Shown here: in pieces, positions 10,266-19,566 of the stretch | Numbering within the stretch: position 1 is the first letter of the stretch | Layout: each line of letters starts with the position of its first letter | From: Paenibacillus vietnamensis | GTDB taxonomy: Bacteria > Bacillota > Bacilli > Paenibacillales > Paenibacillaceae | Direction: 5' to 3' | Length of the DNA: 64,000 nt | NCBI RefSeq assembly: GCF_020169515.1 | Contig: NZ_JAHMHW010000001.1 | Coordinates: forward strand, 744,001 to 808,000 | Notes under the pieces: model-generated | What the model saw: the letters and a program-made list of their open reading frames with translations, nothing else | Databases searched by the model: none | What the model was told of the DNA's origin: nothing | Made by a program: the position numbers and the translations under genes

Positions 10266-10727
10266 ATGGGAGAAGAGTTAAAGGTTATCGTATTCGCGCT
10301 TGGCACTGAAGAGTATGGCATTGAAGTCGATAAAGTACGCACGATCGAAAGGATGTCCCCGATTACGCGGGTGCCGAAGACGGCCTCTTTTATCAAAGGC
10401 GTTATTAATTTGCGCGGAGTCGTCGTTCCGGTCATCGATCTTCGCGGCCGCTTTCAGCTGACGGAAACGACACCGACCGAAAACTCCAGAATCATCGTCG
10501 TTGCGGTCGCCGAAATGGAGGTTGGTTTTATCGTCGATTCGGCTAACGACGTCATCGATATCGATACCGATACGATCGACCTGCCGCCGGAAATCGTCGG
10601 GGGAATCAAAGCGAAATATTTAAGAGGGATCGCCAAGCTTGGTGAGGGCCGACTTCTCATCATGCTGAATTTGTCCGAGGTATTGAACAAAAACGAAATT
10701 ATCCAGCTTGAACAGCTCGAGGTATAG
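10266..10727 (+). CDS. cheW: Chemotaxis coupling protein CheW
   Basis: CheW links chemoreceptors to CheA in the signalling array. The 153 residues are a single CheW domain with the conserved EEYGIEVDKVRTIERM and FIKGVINLRGVVVPVIDL segments. A GGGAGG ribosome binding site precedes the ATG. It lies between cheA and cheC with spacers of 13 and 3 bp. The C-terminal CheW-like domain of cheA just upstream is a separate homologous unit, not a duplication of this gene. Confidence 0.96.
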   Translation: MGEELKVIVFALGTEEYGIEVDKVRTIERMSPITRVPKTASFIKGVINLRGVVVPVIDLRGRFQLTETTPTENSRIIVVAVAEMEVGFIVDSANDVIDIDTDTIDLPPEIVGGIKAKYLRGIAKLGEGRLLIMLNLSEVLNKNEIIQLEQLEV

Positions 10728-10730
10728 ATC

Positions 10731-11351
10731 GTGAGTTTATTTAACCGGTTTGAGGCTTTTGAGCTGGATGTGCTGAAAGAAGTCGGCAACATAGGCGCGG
10801 GCAATGCGGCAACGGCATTGTCCCGCCTGCTGGACAAGCCCGTCGATATGGCTGTTCCGAAGGTCAGCCTGCTGCCGTTTGAGGAAATAGCCGATCGCGT
10901 CGGCGGGTCGGAGCAGATTGTGCTTGCGGTTTTCCTTAGGGTAGAGGGCGAGGCGCCAGGCAACATGTTTTTCATCATCGAGGAAGCGGCGGCGAAACGG
11001 ATATTGAGGCAGCTGCTGTCGATCAAAGAACAGGAGCAGGAAGGTTACTCGGAGATGGAGCTTTCCGCCCTGTGCGAAATCGGAAATATTTTAGCGGGCT
11101 CTTATTTATCGTCGTTGGCCGATTTTACGCAATTGCCCATGTCGCCGTCCGTGCCTGCAATCGCGGTAGATATGGCAGGAGCGATATTAAGCTACGGCCT
11201 CATGCAGTTTGGAGAGATGGGCGACTCCGCTTTATTAATCGAAACGACATTTCTTGAGGATCATCAGTCGCTTGAAGGGCATTTCTTCCTTATCCCCGAC
11301 CCGGATTCGTTCGAGAAAATTTTCAGGGCGCTGGGAGTACTGGGCGAATGA
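10731..11351 (+). CDS. cheC: CheY-P phosphatase CheC
   Basis: CheC dephosphorylates CheY-P and, in Bacillus, controls CheD availability. The 206 residues contain two copies of the phosphatase signature: DVLKEVGNIGAGN near residue 11 and LSALCEIGNILAGS near residue 112, each with the acidic and Asn residues required for activity. The start is a GTG three bases after the cheW stop, with the ribosome binding site (GAGGT) inside the cheW 3' end. The four-base overlap with cheD fits the known CheC-CheD partnership. Confidence 0.94.
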   Translation: MSLFNRFEAFELDVLKEVGNIGAGNAATALSRLLDKPVDMAVPKVSLLPFEEIADRVGGSEQIVLAVFLRVEGEAPGNMFFIIEEAAAKRILRQLLSIKEQEQEGYSEMELSALCEIGNILAGSYLSSLADFTQLPMSPSVPAIAVDMAGAILSYGLMQFGEMGDSALLIETTFLEDHQSLEGHFFLIPDPDSFEKIFRALGVLGE

Positions 11352-11842
11352 TACAACAAAACCTGGTCAAGGTCGGCATGGCGGATTTAAATATCGCAAC
11401 CGACGGGGCGATTCTAAAAACGACAGGCTTAGGCTCATGTGTCGGGCTGACCTTGTATGATCCCGTGCGAAAAATCGCCGGCATGGCCCATGTGATGCTG
11501 CCGTCGTCGGAAATCGCGCGTGAAAGCAAAATAAATGCGGCCAAGTACGCGGATACCGCCATTCCCGAGCTGCTTGACCGGATGCTGTTTGCAGGTGCTC
11601 TGATCGAACGCATAAAAGCAAAAATGGCCGGCGGCGCACAAATGTTCGCCATGTCGGGCCATTCGGATTCCTTGCGGATCGGTCCGCGCAACGTGGAGTC
11701 CTGCAGCGAAATGCTCCACCGTTACAGAATACCGGTGCTGGCTCAAGATACGGGAGGAAGCTACGGTCGGACAATTGAGTTTGACAGCACGAACGGAATG
11801 TTATCGATCCGAAGCGTACAGTTTGGAACAAAGGAGATTTGA
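11348..11842 (+). CDS. cheD: Chemoreceptor glutamine deamidase CheD
   Basis: CheD deamidates glutamines on chemoreceptors and binds CheC in the adaptation system of Bacillota. The 164 residues show the deamidase core: the catalytic Cys in TTGLGSCVGLTLYD near residue 34, the His in GMAHVMLPSS and the GGAQMFA strand. The start overlaps the cheC stop by four bases. The stop is followed within two bases by the next gene's ATG, so the chemotaxis operon continues without a break. Confidence 0.95.
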   Translation: MIQQNLVKVGMADLNIATDGAILKTTGLGSCVGLTLYDPVRKIAGMAHVMLPSSEIARESKINAAKYADTAIPELLDRMLFAGALIERIKAKMAGGAQMFAMSGHSDSLRIGPRNVESCSEMLHRYRIPVLAQDTGGSYGRTIEFDSTNGMLSIRSVQFGTKEI

Positions 11843-11843
11843 A

Positions 11844-12281
11844 ATGCTGGGAACTTGGCGATGGAATGTCATTATGGGAATGACCGGCTCCGTTCTTACG
11901 ATCGTTTTCTCAATCGGGAACAATCCGGTTAGCGTGATGCTGATTAGAAGCGTATATGCTTTCATCGCTTTTTTTGTACTGGCATATGTTTTGCGTATTG
12001 CGCTTGCCTTTATCCTGCAGCCGCCCGCGCTAGCCACAGAGCAGCCGGAGCCGGCTGAAGACAAGGGGACACAGCTTGACCTGCAGACGCCGGATGAAAC
12101 GGACGATCTCAATCAATTGTTAAAATCCGCGATGCAGGACGGCGCTGCGGCGCCTTTCGCCGGAAAGTCCGCAAAAGAGGCGCCGCAATTCCGGCCGCTG
12201 GAACCTCCTCAATTGCTATCCGCCAAAAATACACAACCTGAGGAATTGGCCAAAGCCATTCGTCATCTGACAGGAGAGTGA
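11844..12281 (+). CDS. Small membrane protein of unknown function between cheD and sigD
   Basis: I do not recognise this 145-residue protein. Two hydrophobic segments (about residues 7-27 and 33-58) suggest a hairpin in the membrane, followed by an acidic and proline-rich soluble tail ending in a short helix (ELAKAIRHLTGE). The ATG one base after the cheD stop, with AAGGAG inside cheD, is preferred over an upstream in-frame start that would run through cheD. Its position four bases before sigD suggests a role linked to motility, but nothing in the sequence gives a biochemical function. Confidence 0.8.
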   Translation: MLGTWRWNVIMGMTGSVLTIVFSIGNNPVSVMLIRSVYAFIAFFVLAYVLRIALAFILQPPALATEQPEPAEDKGTQLDLQTPDETDDLNQLLKSAMQDGAAAPFAGKSAKEAPQFRPLEPPQLLSAKNTQPEELAKAIRHLTGE

Positions 12282-12285
12282 GTCG

Positions 12286-13071
12286 ATGATCGAACAGAAA
12301 ACGCCTCATTTGACGAACTTCCGGAAATGGCAAGCCTGGAAGGAGCAAGGCGATCTGGATGCGAAAAAACAGCTGATTGAGCAGTATTTGCCGCTTGTCG
12401 AATACGTAACGAACCGGATGGCGATCGGGCTTCCCAAAAATGTAATGAAGGACGATCTCGCGAGCAACGGCGTGATGGGATTAATCGACGCGATCGAGAA
12501 GTTCGATTATTGCCGGGGGCTGCAATTCGAAACCTACGCTTCCTGGCGGATCCGGGGGGCCATTATCGACGGCCTGAGGCAGGGCGATTGGGTTCCGCGT
12601 TCCGTGCGCGAGAAAGCGAAAAAGGTGGAAGAGGCTTATCAGCATTTGGAGCAGCACTATTTGCGTTCCGTTACCGATGCCGAGATCGCCGAATATTTAC
12701 AGGTTTCCGAGAAGGATTTTGTCGCTATGCTTCAGGATATTTCCGTCACGACGGTTTGCTCCCTGGAGGATCCGATCCGCGACGAGGAAGCCGAAACCCG
12801 AAAATCTCTGCTAGTCGACGAAAAAGCTAAAAACCCGGACTATAAGGTTCATGAATTTTATTTGAAGGAATCCTTGATCAAAGGCATAGAGCGACTGACG
12901 GAAAAAGAGCGGACGGTCGTATCCTTGTTTTATTACGAGGAGCTGTCGTTAAGCGAGATTGCCGAGGTCATGTCATTATCGCCTTCGAGAATTTCCCAGC
13001 TGCATTCGAAAGCCATTTTACGGCTGCGGGGAGCACTGGATAAACATAAAGATCAACTGCTTCAGCATTAG
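12286..13071 (+). CDS. sigD: RNA polymerase sigma factor SigD (FliA family)
   Basis: SigD directs transcription of late flagellar, chemotaxis and autolysin genes. The 261 residues have region 2 (YLPLVEYVTNRMA, then GLIDAIEKFDYCRG and TYASWRIRGAIIDGLR), region 3 and region 4 with the helix-turn-helix LSLSEIAEVMSLSPSRISQL. A GGAGAG site precedes the ATG. As in B. subtilis it is the distal regulatory gene of the fla/che operon, so its level should depend on read-through of a long transcript. Confidence 0.96.
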   Translation: MIEQKTPHLTNFRKWQAWKEQGDLDAKKQLIEQYLPLVEYVTNRMAIGLPKNVMKDDLASNGVMGLIDAIEKFDYCRGLQFETYASWRIRGAIIDGLRQGDWVPRSVREKAKKVEEAYQHLEQHYLRSVTDAEIAEYLQVSEKDFVAMLQDISVTTVCSLEDPIRDEEAETRKSLLVDEKAKNPDYKVHEFYLKESLIKGIERLTEKERTVVSLFYYEELSLSEIAEVMSLSPSRISQLHSKAILRLRGALDKHKDQLLQH

Positions 13072-13086
13072 GAAGGAGGAAGTAAG

Positions 13087-14493
13087 GTGGACAATCAAAC
13101 TTTGGAAACATACCTGCGGCTGCAAACTTCAGCGGATAAGCTGTCTGCCTTTCTAACATTTAACCGTCTGACGGATGACTTTTCATGTACGGCCGAAGAG
13201 CTTGAGTGTTTTGCGCGCAGCAAAGGGATTGTCTATGGACTCCGGACGGATGTGCTGAACCAAATTGCAGCCGTCCCTCTTGCATACTGCAAAGAGCAGA
13301 CGTTAATCGCGCAAGGAACGGCCCCGGTGCCGGGCAAAGACGGCTATGTGAAGCTCATATACGATATGGACCAGAAAAATAGCCGTCCGCCCGAGACGGA
13401 TGACGGGAAAATCGATTTTAAAGAAGTCGTCCAGCTTAAAAACGTTGTTCGCGGCCAGCTGATTGCCGAACGCTTCGAACCGGCGCCAGGACCGCAGGGG
13501 ATGACGGTGACGGGTGATATGATTCCTCCGCGGCTTGGGAAGCAGGTCAGATTCAAGATTGGGAAAAACGTTGTCGTAAACGACGATCAAACGGCGATGT
13601 ATTCCACGATCGACGGTATGATTACGATGACGGACAAGGATAAAATCAATGTGTTCCCGATTTACGAAGTGAACGGCGATGTGGATTACAGCATCGGCAA
13701 TATCGATTTTGTCGGAACCGTCGTTATCCGCGGCAACGTGCTAAGCGGCTTCCGCATCCGCGCTTCAGGCGATATCCGGGTGATCGGAGGGGTAGAGGGA
13801 GCCGAAATCGAATCCGAAGGCTCGGTTGAAATTACGGGCGGCATTTTGGCCGGAAGCAAGGGGTTCGTCAAAGCGGGCCGCAACGTCCGGTGTTCATTCA
13901 TTCAAGACGGCAATGTAATTGCCGGCGAGGACGTCCTTGTGACGCAGAGCATTATGCATTCACATGTGAAAGCGGGTAAAAGCGTTATTTGTGCGGGAAC
14001 AAAAGGTTTAATCGTCGGGGGTGTCGTTCAAGCGGGCGACGCCGTATCGGCGCGCATAATCGGGAATTCGATGTCCACGGCCACCTCGGTCGAGGTTGGT
14101 GTGAAACCCGAAAGCAGAGCCGAACTGCTTGAGCTGCGGACGAAAATCAGGCAGAATGCGGACAGTCTCGATAAGACGGAAAAAGCACTTGTCATCTTGG
14201 ATCAGCTGGCTGCAGCGGGACAGCTGACGCCGGACAGATTGGCTTTAAGAATCAAGCTTACCGCGACGAAGCGGCAGACGGTAGATGAGAATGAGCAGAT
14301 GAAAATCCGCGTGCTGGAAATCGAGAAAACGCTGGAAGATTCAAGCGTCTCCAAGGTCGATGTCGCCAATACCGTATACGGCGGAACGAAGATCGTCATC
14401 GGCAGGTACACGAAATTTATCAAGGACACTGCGCTGCGAGTTTCCTTCCGCTATTCGGAGGGAGATATCGCCATGCTGCCTTACAATACTTAA
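13087..14493 (+). CDS. FapA family protein (DUF342)
   Basis: The 468-residue protein matches the FapA/DUF342 family, found next to flagellar and motility genes but of uncertain function. The central part (about residues 190-340) is a series of short glycine-rich repeats such as GNVLSGFRIRASGDIRVIGG and GSVEITGGILAG, expected to form a right-handed beta-helix; the C-terminal part (about 345-425) is helical with coiled-coil character. The GTG start follows GGAAGGAGG. It is 15 bp from sigD and probably in the same transcript. The function is inferred only from family and context. Confidence 0.85.
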   Translation: MDNQTLETYLRLQTSADKLSAFLTFNRLTDDFSCTAEELECFARSKGIVYGLRTDVLNQIAAVPLAYCKEQTLIAQGTAPVPGKDGYVKLIYDMDQKNSRPPETDDGKIDFKEVVQLKNVVRGQLIAERFEPAPGPQGMTVTGDMIPPRLGKQVRFKIGKNVVVNDDQTAMYSTIDGMITMTDKDKINVFPIYEVNGDVDYSIGNIDFVGTVVIRGNVLSGFRIRASGDIRVIGGVEGAEIESEGSVEITGGILAGSKGFVKAGRNVRCSFIQDGNVIAGEDVLVTQSIMHSHVKAGKSVICAGTKGLIVGGVVQAGDAVSARIIGNSMSTATSVEVGVKPESRAELLELRTKIRQNADSLDKTEKALVILDQLAAAGQLTPDRLALRIKLTATKRQTVDENEQMKIRVLEIEKTLEDSSVSKVDVANTVYGGTKIVIGRYTKFIKDTALRVSFRYSEGDIAMLPYNT

Positions 14494-14558
14494 CCTGATT
14501 AAATTCGTTTCGATATCAATCTATCAGGAAGGCTTACCGGAAAGGCGGGTTTGACACG

Positions 14559-15077
14559 ATGCAGCCATATTTACCTTATTTATTACTGCTAGGCGCGGTC
14601 GTGATCGTCGCCGCTCTGGCCACCCCCCGTAAGAAACAGCTTGCGGAGCAGCCGGAACAAACCGTTCAAAATATGGAGATCGCTCTTGAACAATTCATGG
14701 AAAATATGGAGAAGGAAAATCAGGAGCTGATGCAGTTGGTTGCGGAGGCTCAGCGGGCCGCAAAGGCGGAGTCCGAGCTAAAGGATAAACGGATTGACGC
14801 CCTTGAGCAAAAATGCGGCCGGCTGTCCGAGCAGCTTCAGCAGCTTCAGCACCGCGCGGCTGCGCAGGCGCAGTCCGCTTCTGTGCCTGCCGAAGCAATA
14901 GAAAAGCCGGCAGCTGCCGCTCACCGCAATACGATTCAAACCCGATATCCGGAATTATTTCAGCTTTACGATCAAGGAAAATCGATTGAAGCGATCTCGA
15001 AGAAGCTGGGTATGAACAAGGGCGAGGTCCAGCTGATTATTCAGCTGGCAAAGCAGGAGGTGGCCGCCTATGCTTAA
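14559..15077 (+). CDS. Membrane-anchored coiled-coil protein (DUF6115-like; SwrB position)
   Basis: The 172 residues begin with one transmembrane helix (about 4-22), continue as a Glu/Gln-rich coiled coil (about 30-110) and end with a helix-turn-helix-like segment: YPELFQLYDQGKSIEAISKK followed by LGMNKGEVQLII. This architecture and the place between sigD and rpsB correspond to Bacillus SwrB (YlxL), an activator of flagellar assembly and sigma-D activity. The equivalence is inferred from layout and the C-terminal motif; I cannot align them here. The stop overlaps the next gene start by 8 bp. Confidence 0.75.
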   Translation: MQPYLPYLLLLGAVVIVAALATPRKKQLAEQPEQTVQNMEIALEQFMENMEKENQELMQLVAEAQRAAKAESELKDKRIDALEQKCGRLSEQLQQLQHRAAAQAQSASVPAEAIEKPAAAAHRNTIQTRYPELFQLYDQGKSIEAISKKLGMNKGEVQLIIQLAKQEVAAYA

Positions 15078-15621
15078 GCACCGCGGTTTTTTGTTCGGGC
15101 TTGGCGTCGGCATCATAGCCGGAGCTTTGCTGTTTCAGCTTATGCTGCTCGGCGAGGAAAGCAAACGGAGCCTGCAGCAGCCCGGCAGCGGCGGCTTCGC
15201 GGCCAGGACGTACACTCAGGCGGAGGTCGACGCTTTATTGAAAGCGGAGCGGGTAACCGCGGAAATGGATAGCGTAACGGAGACGGCAGGGGCGGTTTCG
15301 CCGTCGGCGAAGCCGTCTGCTTCCGAACCGGAAGCGGAGGCTGTAAGGCAAGAGCAGAAGCAGAAACAGCACATCATCCGGATCGAAGCCGGCTACGATT
15401 TGACGAGAACGTCCGAGCTGCTGGCCGAGCATCGCGTCATCACAGACAAATCGGAATTTGTCGAACGGATGAACAAGTCCAAAAAGCTGGTTCGGGCAGG
15501 TTATTTTCGTTTTTACGAAGGGATGACCGCCGGAGAAGCGATAAAAATCGTGACAAGCCAGCCGCTTACGAAAGCCGAAGCGGAAGAGCTGGCTTACGGT
15601 GCCTCTGCGTTCAGTCAATAA
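15070..15621 (+). CDS. Short MltG/YceG-like membrane protein lacking a catalytic domain
   Basis: The protein has 183 residues: an N-terminal membrane helix (about 5-25), a low-complexity Ala/Glu linker, and a C-terminal segment (about 98-170) that resembles the LysM-like N-terminal subdomain of the endolytic transglycosylase MltG, with RTSELLAEHRVITDKSEFVE and YFRFYEGMTAGEAIKIVTSQ. The catalytic MltG domain is absent, so it should bind or localise rather than cut glycans. It overlaps the preceding gene by 8 bp and is the last gene before the rpsB promoter. Confidence 0.75.
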   Translation: MLKHRGFLFGLGVGIIAGALLFQLMLLGEESKRSLQQPGSGGFAARTYTQAEVDALLKAERVTAEMDSVTETAGAVSPSAKPSASEPEAEAVRQEQKQKQHIIRIEAGYDLTRTSELLAEHRVITDKSEFVERMNKSKKLVRAGYFRFYEGMTAGEAIKIVTSQPLTKAEAEELAYGASAFSQ

Positions 15622-15656
15622 TCAGAAAGAGACGAGTAATATTTTGATAGCCTTTG

Positions 15657-15685
15657 TTGCACATGCATGCTATTTATGGTATATT
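15657..15685 (+). promoter_or_regulatory. Sigma-A-like promoter of rpsB-tsf
   Basis: TTGCAC and TATATT are separated by 17 bp and lie about 125 bp before rpsB. This is a good match to the vegetative consensus and separates the ribosomal protein unit from the motility operon. Confidence 0.65.
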
Positions 15686-15717
15686 AATTCACGGTGTTAA
15701 AAACGCACGCAGGTCAA

Positions 15718-15760
15718 TTTTGTCAAATGGTGCTTTCGCCCGGCGAAAGTTTTGACAAAA
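15718..15760 (+). promoter_or_regulatory. Stem-loop in the rpsB leader
   Basis: TTTTGTCAAA is the exact reverse complement of TTTGACAAAA 23 bases downstream. Inside them CTTTCGCC pairs with GGCGAAAG. The result is a long two-part hairpin (10 bp and about 7 bp) with a 5-nt bulge on the left arm. It lies between the predicted transcription start and the ribosome binding site, a plausible place for autoregulation by S2. No run of T follows directly, so it is not a classic terminator. Confidence 0.55.
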
Positions 15761-15811
15761 GATGCGACTAGCGGAGGGCACTAAAAAACCATTACAGGAG
15801 GTGTTGAAGAA

Positions 15812-16510
15812 ATGGCGGTTATTTCCATGAAACAGCTTCTCGAAGCTGGGGTACACTTCGGTCACCAGACTCGTCGCTGGAACCCTAAGATGGATCGTTA
15901 TATCTTCACAGAAAGAAACGGAATTTACATTATCGATTTGCAAAAAACGGTTAAGAAAGTTGACGAAGCGTACAACTTTGTTAAATCGATCGCGGCTGAC
16001 GGCGGCACTATGCTGTTCGTAGGCACGAAAAAACAAGCTCAAGACTCCGTGAAAGAAGAAGCGGAGCGTTGCGGCAACTTCTACATCAACCAACGCTGGC
16101 TCGGCGGCACGCTGACCAACTTCCAAACGATCCAAAAGCGTATCGATCGTCTGAAGCAGCTTGAGAAATGGGAAGAGGACGGCACTTTCGAAGTTCTTCC
16201 GAAGAAAGAAGTTATCATTCTTCGCAAAGAGAAAGACCGTTTGGAGAAATTCCTCGGCGGTATCAAAGGCATGAAATCCCTGCCAAGCGCGCTGTTCATT
16301 ATCGACCCGCGCAAAGAGCGTATCGCAGTTGCGGAAGCTCGCAAGCTTGGTATTCCGATTGTTGGTATCGTTGATACGAACTGCGATCCGGACGAAATCG
16401 ACTATGTCATTCCGGGTAACGACGACGCAATCCGCGCCGTGAAATTGTTGACGTCCAAAATGGCTGACGCTATCGTGGAAGCTAACCAAGGCGAACAAAC
16501 AACGGCTTAA
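15812..16510 (+). CDS. rpsB: 30S ribosomal protein S2
   Basis: S2 is a late-assembling small-subunit protein that supports S1/mRNA contacts and subunit stability. The 232 residues start [20 protein letters not shown], the universal S2 N-terminus, and contain [14 protein letters not shown] and [20 protein letters not shown]. An AGGAGGTG site lies 8 bp before the ATG. tsf follows 100 bp downstream across a weak terminator-like hairpin, the conserved rpsB-tsf pair. Confidence 0.98.
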   Translation: MAVISMKQLLEAGVHFGHQTRRWNPKMDRYIFTERNGIYIIDLQKTVKKVDEAYNFVKSIAADGGTMLFVGTKKQAQDSVKEEAERCGNFYINQRWLGGTLTNFQTIQKRIDRLKQLEKWEEDGTFEVLPKKEVIILRKEKDRLEKFLGGIKGMKSLPSALFIIDPRKERIAVAEARKLGIPIVGIVDTNCDPDEIDYVIPGNDDAIRAVKLLTSKMADAIVEANQGEQTTA

Positions 16511-16527
16511 TTCAGCAGTAAGCAACA

Positions 16528-16569
16528 AAGGGTGGTCAGATGGTGATAAACCTCTCACTGCCCTTTTTT
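16528..16569 (+). terminator. Terminator or attenuator between rpsB and tsf
   Basis: AAGGGTGGT..AG pairs with CT..CACTGCCCTT with two wobbles and one mismatch, and a run of seven T follows. It probably allows partial read-through, giving different rpsB and tsf transcript levels. Confidence 0.6.
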
Positions 16570-16610
16570 TGAACGCAAATCAATCAAGGGATTTTATAGG
16601 AGGGCTTAAT

Positions 16611-17261
16611 ATGGCAGTTAGCGCTAGCGCGGTAAAAGAACTACGTGAAAGAACGGGAGCAGGAATGCTCGATTGTAAAAAAGCTTTGGATGAAACGAAC
16701 AACGATATCGAAAAAGCAATCGCCTTGCTTCGCGAAAAAGGTTTGGCTGCTGCAGCTAACAAAGCCGGCCGTATCGCTACTGAAGGCGTTGTTGAATCGT
16801 ACATCCACGCAGGCGGCCGTATCGGCGTAATCGTGGAAGTAAACTGCGAAACGGACTTCGTTGCAAAAACGGATCAATTCCGTGAATTTGCAAAAGACGT
16901 TGCCATGCAAATCGCAGCTGCAAATCCGAAATTCGTTCGCCGCGAAGAAGTGCCTGCAGACGAGCTGGAAAAAGAGCGCGAAATCTTGAAAGCACAAGCT
17001 TTGAACGAAGGCAAGCCTGAAAAAATCGTTGAAAAAATGGTTGAAGGCCGCATTTCGAAATACTATGAAGAGTATTGCTTGCTTGAGCAATCCTTCATTA
17101 AAGATCCGGACAAAACGATCTCGACGCTGCTGAACGAAAAAATCAGCGCGATCGGTGAGAACATCTCGATCCGCCGCTTCGTTCGTTACGAGCTTGGCGA
17201 AGGTCTTGAGAAAAAAGTAGACAATTTCGTTGAAGAGGTTATGGCTCAAGCGAAACTTTAA
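16611..17261 (+). CDS. tsf: Translation elongation factor Ts
   Basis: EF-Ts catalyses GDP-to-GTP exchange on EF-Tu. The 216 residues begin with the UBA-like region [20 protein letters not shown] and carry the EF-Tu contact motif [12 protein letters not shown] near residue 80. The ATG has a GGAGGG site at a good distance; an in-frame upstream TTG is not needed. At 216 residues it is shorter than the roughly 280-residue E. coli protein, as many Gram-positive EF-Ts are. A strong terminator follows. Confidence 0.98.
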   Translation: MAVSASAVKELRERTGAGMLDCKKALDETNNDIEKAIALLREKGLAAAANKAGRIATEGVVESYIHAGGRIGVIVEVNCETDFVAKTDQFREFAKDVAMQIAAANPKFVRREEVPADELEKEREILKAQALNEGKPEKIVEKMVEGRISKYYEEYCLLEQSFIKDPDKTISTLLNEKISAIGENISIRRFVRYELGEGLEKKVDNFVEEVMAQAKL

Positions 17262-17272
17262 TCCGAACTCAC

Positions 17273-17305
17273 AGGCGGGGCGGGGCGTCCGCCCCGCCTG
17301 CTTTT
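17273..17305 (+). terminator. Terminator after tsf
   Basis: AGGCGGGGCGG and CCGCCCCGCCT form a perfect 11-bp GC-rich stem with a 5-nt loop, followed by a short T run (CTTTT). Confidence 0.85.
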
Positions 17306-17379
17306 ATGAACACATAAGAATGGATAGGCCTGTCGATCTTCCGTGTCTAATTATTTCATAGCGGAAGAAAGACAGTTGA

Positions 17380-18158
<779 letters not shown>

Positions 18159-18159
<1 letters not shown>

Positions 18160-18713
18160 TGCCGCAAGAGATTAAGAAAAATGCAGAAGACCGGATGGAA
18201 AAGGCCATTTCGGCGATGAAGCGCGATTTGTCCTCGCTGCGTGCCGGCAAAGCCAATCCTGCTCTGCTTGACCGGATTCAGGTTGAATATTACGGCGCAA
18301 TGACGCCTCTGAATCAATTGGCGAACATCAATACGCCGGATTCACGCACGCTGTTCATTCAGCCTTGGGACAAATCGTCTCTAAGCGCGATCGAGAAAGC
18401 GATCATGAAATCCGATTTGGGTCTGAACCCGTCGAACGACGGCGCTACGATCCGGATTTCGATTCCGCCTCTTACGGAAGAAAGACGCGCCGAGCTCGTT
18501 AAAACGTCGAAGAAATTCGGCGAAGAAGCGAAGGTCGCGATCCGCAACATCCGCCGCGATGCGAATGACTCCATTAAAAAGCTGGAAAAAACGGCGATTT
18601 CGGAAGATGAATCCCGCGGGCATCAGGAAGATATCCAGAAAGCTACGGATAAGTTTATCGCTGAGGTGGATAAAGTGATTTCCGCCAAAGAAAAAGAGAT
18701 TATGGAAGTATAA
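18159..18713 (+). CDS. frr: Ribosome recycling factor
   Basis: Frr splits the post-termination ribosome together with EF-G. The 184 residues are a full-length RRF with [20 protein letters not shown] near the N-terminus and [20 protein letters not shown] in the long helical domain. The ATG overlaps the pyrH TAA by one base (TAATG), indicating translational coupling. uppS follows after 62 bp. Confidence 0.98.
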
Positions 18714-18725
18714 ATAAACTTTGGG

Positions 18726-18752
18726 CCCCTCCGACAGGTGGGGTTTGGTTTT
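18726..18752 (+). terminator. Weak terminator-like hairpin between frr and uppS
   Basis: CCCCTCC and GGTGGGG form a stem with one T:T mismatch and a GACA loop, followed by a T-rich stretch interrupted by G. It may attenuate rather than end transcription into uppS. Confidence 0.35.
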
Positions 18753-18775
18753 GATTTCGGTTGGGGGGAACTTAG

Positions 18776-19540
18776 ATGATCGAGCGACTATGGGCCAAAT
18801 TTGGCAAATCGTCCCTGCAGCCTGAAGGACCTGATGCCATTGAGAATGTGCCTGAGCATGTAGCCATCATAATGGACGGGAACGGCCGGTGGGCTAAAAC
18901 TCGTGGATTGCCACGAATGGCAGGTCATCATTCCGGCATGAAAGCGGTCAAGCGTGTCACAATGGAAGCGGATCGGCTGGGTATCAAATATTTGACGCTG
19001 TATGCATTTTCAACTGAGAACTGGAAAAGACCAAAGGCTGAAGTGGATTTTCTAATGAAGCTGCCGCAGCAATTTCTGGAGATTGAATTGGAAGAGCTTA
19101 TCGCAAACAATGTGCAGGTCCGGATGATGGGGCACAAAGAGGATTTGCCGTCGTATACGTTAAGCGCGGTGGAAGAGGCGATCGCCAAAACCTCCGATAA
19201 TACGGGCCTTGTTCTTAATTTTGCTTTGAACTACGGCAGCCGAAAGGAAATGCTCGGTGCAGTAAAATCAATTGCCGCGGATGTGCGGGACGGACGTTTA
19301 GCATTGGAAGATATTGACGATACCATTATGGCGGACCGTTTGCTGACTAGCGGAATTCCGGACCCTGACTTGCTGATCCGAACGAGCGGCGAGCTGCGCC
19401 TAAGTAACTTTATGATGTGGCAGCTGGCATACAGCGAGCTGTGGTTCACCGATGTTTACTGGCCGGAGTTTACGGAAACGCATCTTCAGCAGGCGATTTT
19501 GGAATATCAGCGCCGCGCGCGTCGCTACGGCGGTTTGTAG
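18776..19540 (+). CDS. uppS: Undecaprenyl diphosphate synthase (isoprenyl transferase)
   Basis: UppS condenses isopentenyl diphosphate onto farnesyl diphosphate to give undecaprenyl diphosphate, the lipid carrier of cell-wall synthesis. The 254 residues have HVAIIMDGNGRWAKTRG near residue 28 with the catalytic Asp, YLTLYAFSTENWKRP, and the C-terminal DLLIRTSGELRLSNFMMWQ. A GGGGGG site precedes the ATG. cdsA and dxr follow, grouping three lipid-precursor genes. Confidence 0.97.
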   Translation: MIERLWAKFGKSSLQPEGPDAIENVPEHVAIIMDGNGRWAKTRGLPRMAGHHSGMKAVKRVTMEADRLGIKYLTLYAFSTENWKRPKAEVDFLMKLPQQFLEIELEELIANNVQVRMMGHKEDLPSYTLSAVEEAIAKTSDNTGLVLNFALNYGSRKEMLGAVKSIAADVRDGRLALEDIDDTIMADRLLTSGIPDPDLLIRTSGELRLSNFMMWQLAYSELWFTDVYWPEFTETHLQQAILEYQRRARRYGGL

Positions 19541-19566
19541 CATATGTAACGGGATGTGACTTTTCA

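Noticed and set aside
14490..14530. Sigma-D-like promoter (TTAAATTC...CGATAT) before the coiled-coil gene
   Set aside because: The CGATAT part fits but no TAAA box lies at the required 15-16 bp, so I do not support it.
15689..16558. Open frame of 289 codons on the - strand opposite rpsB
   Set aside because: Codon bias of a highly expressed ribosomal gene keeps the reverse frame open; it also covers the rpsB leader and has no start signal.
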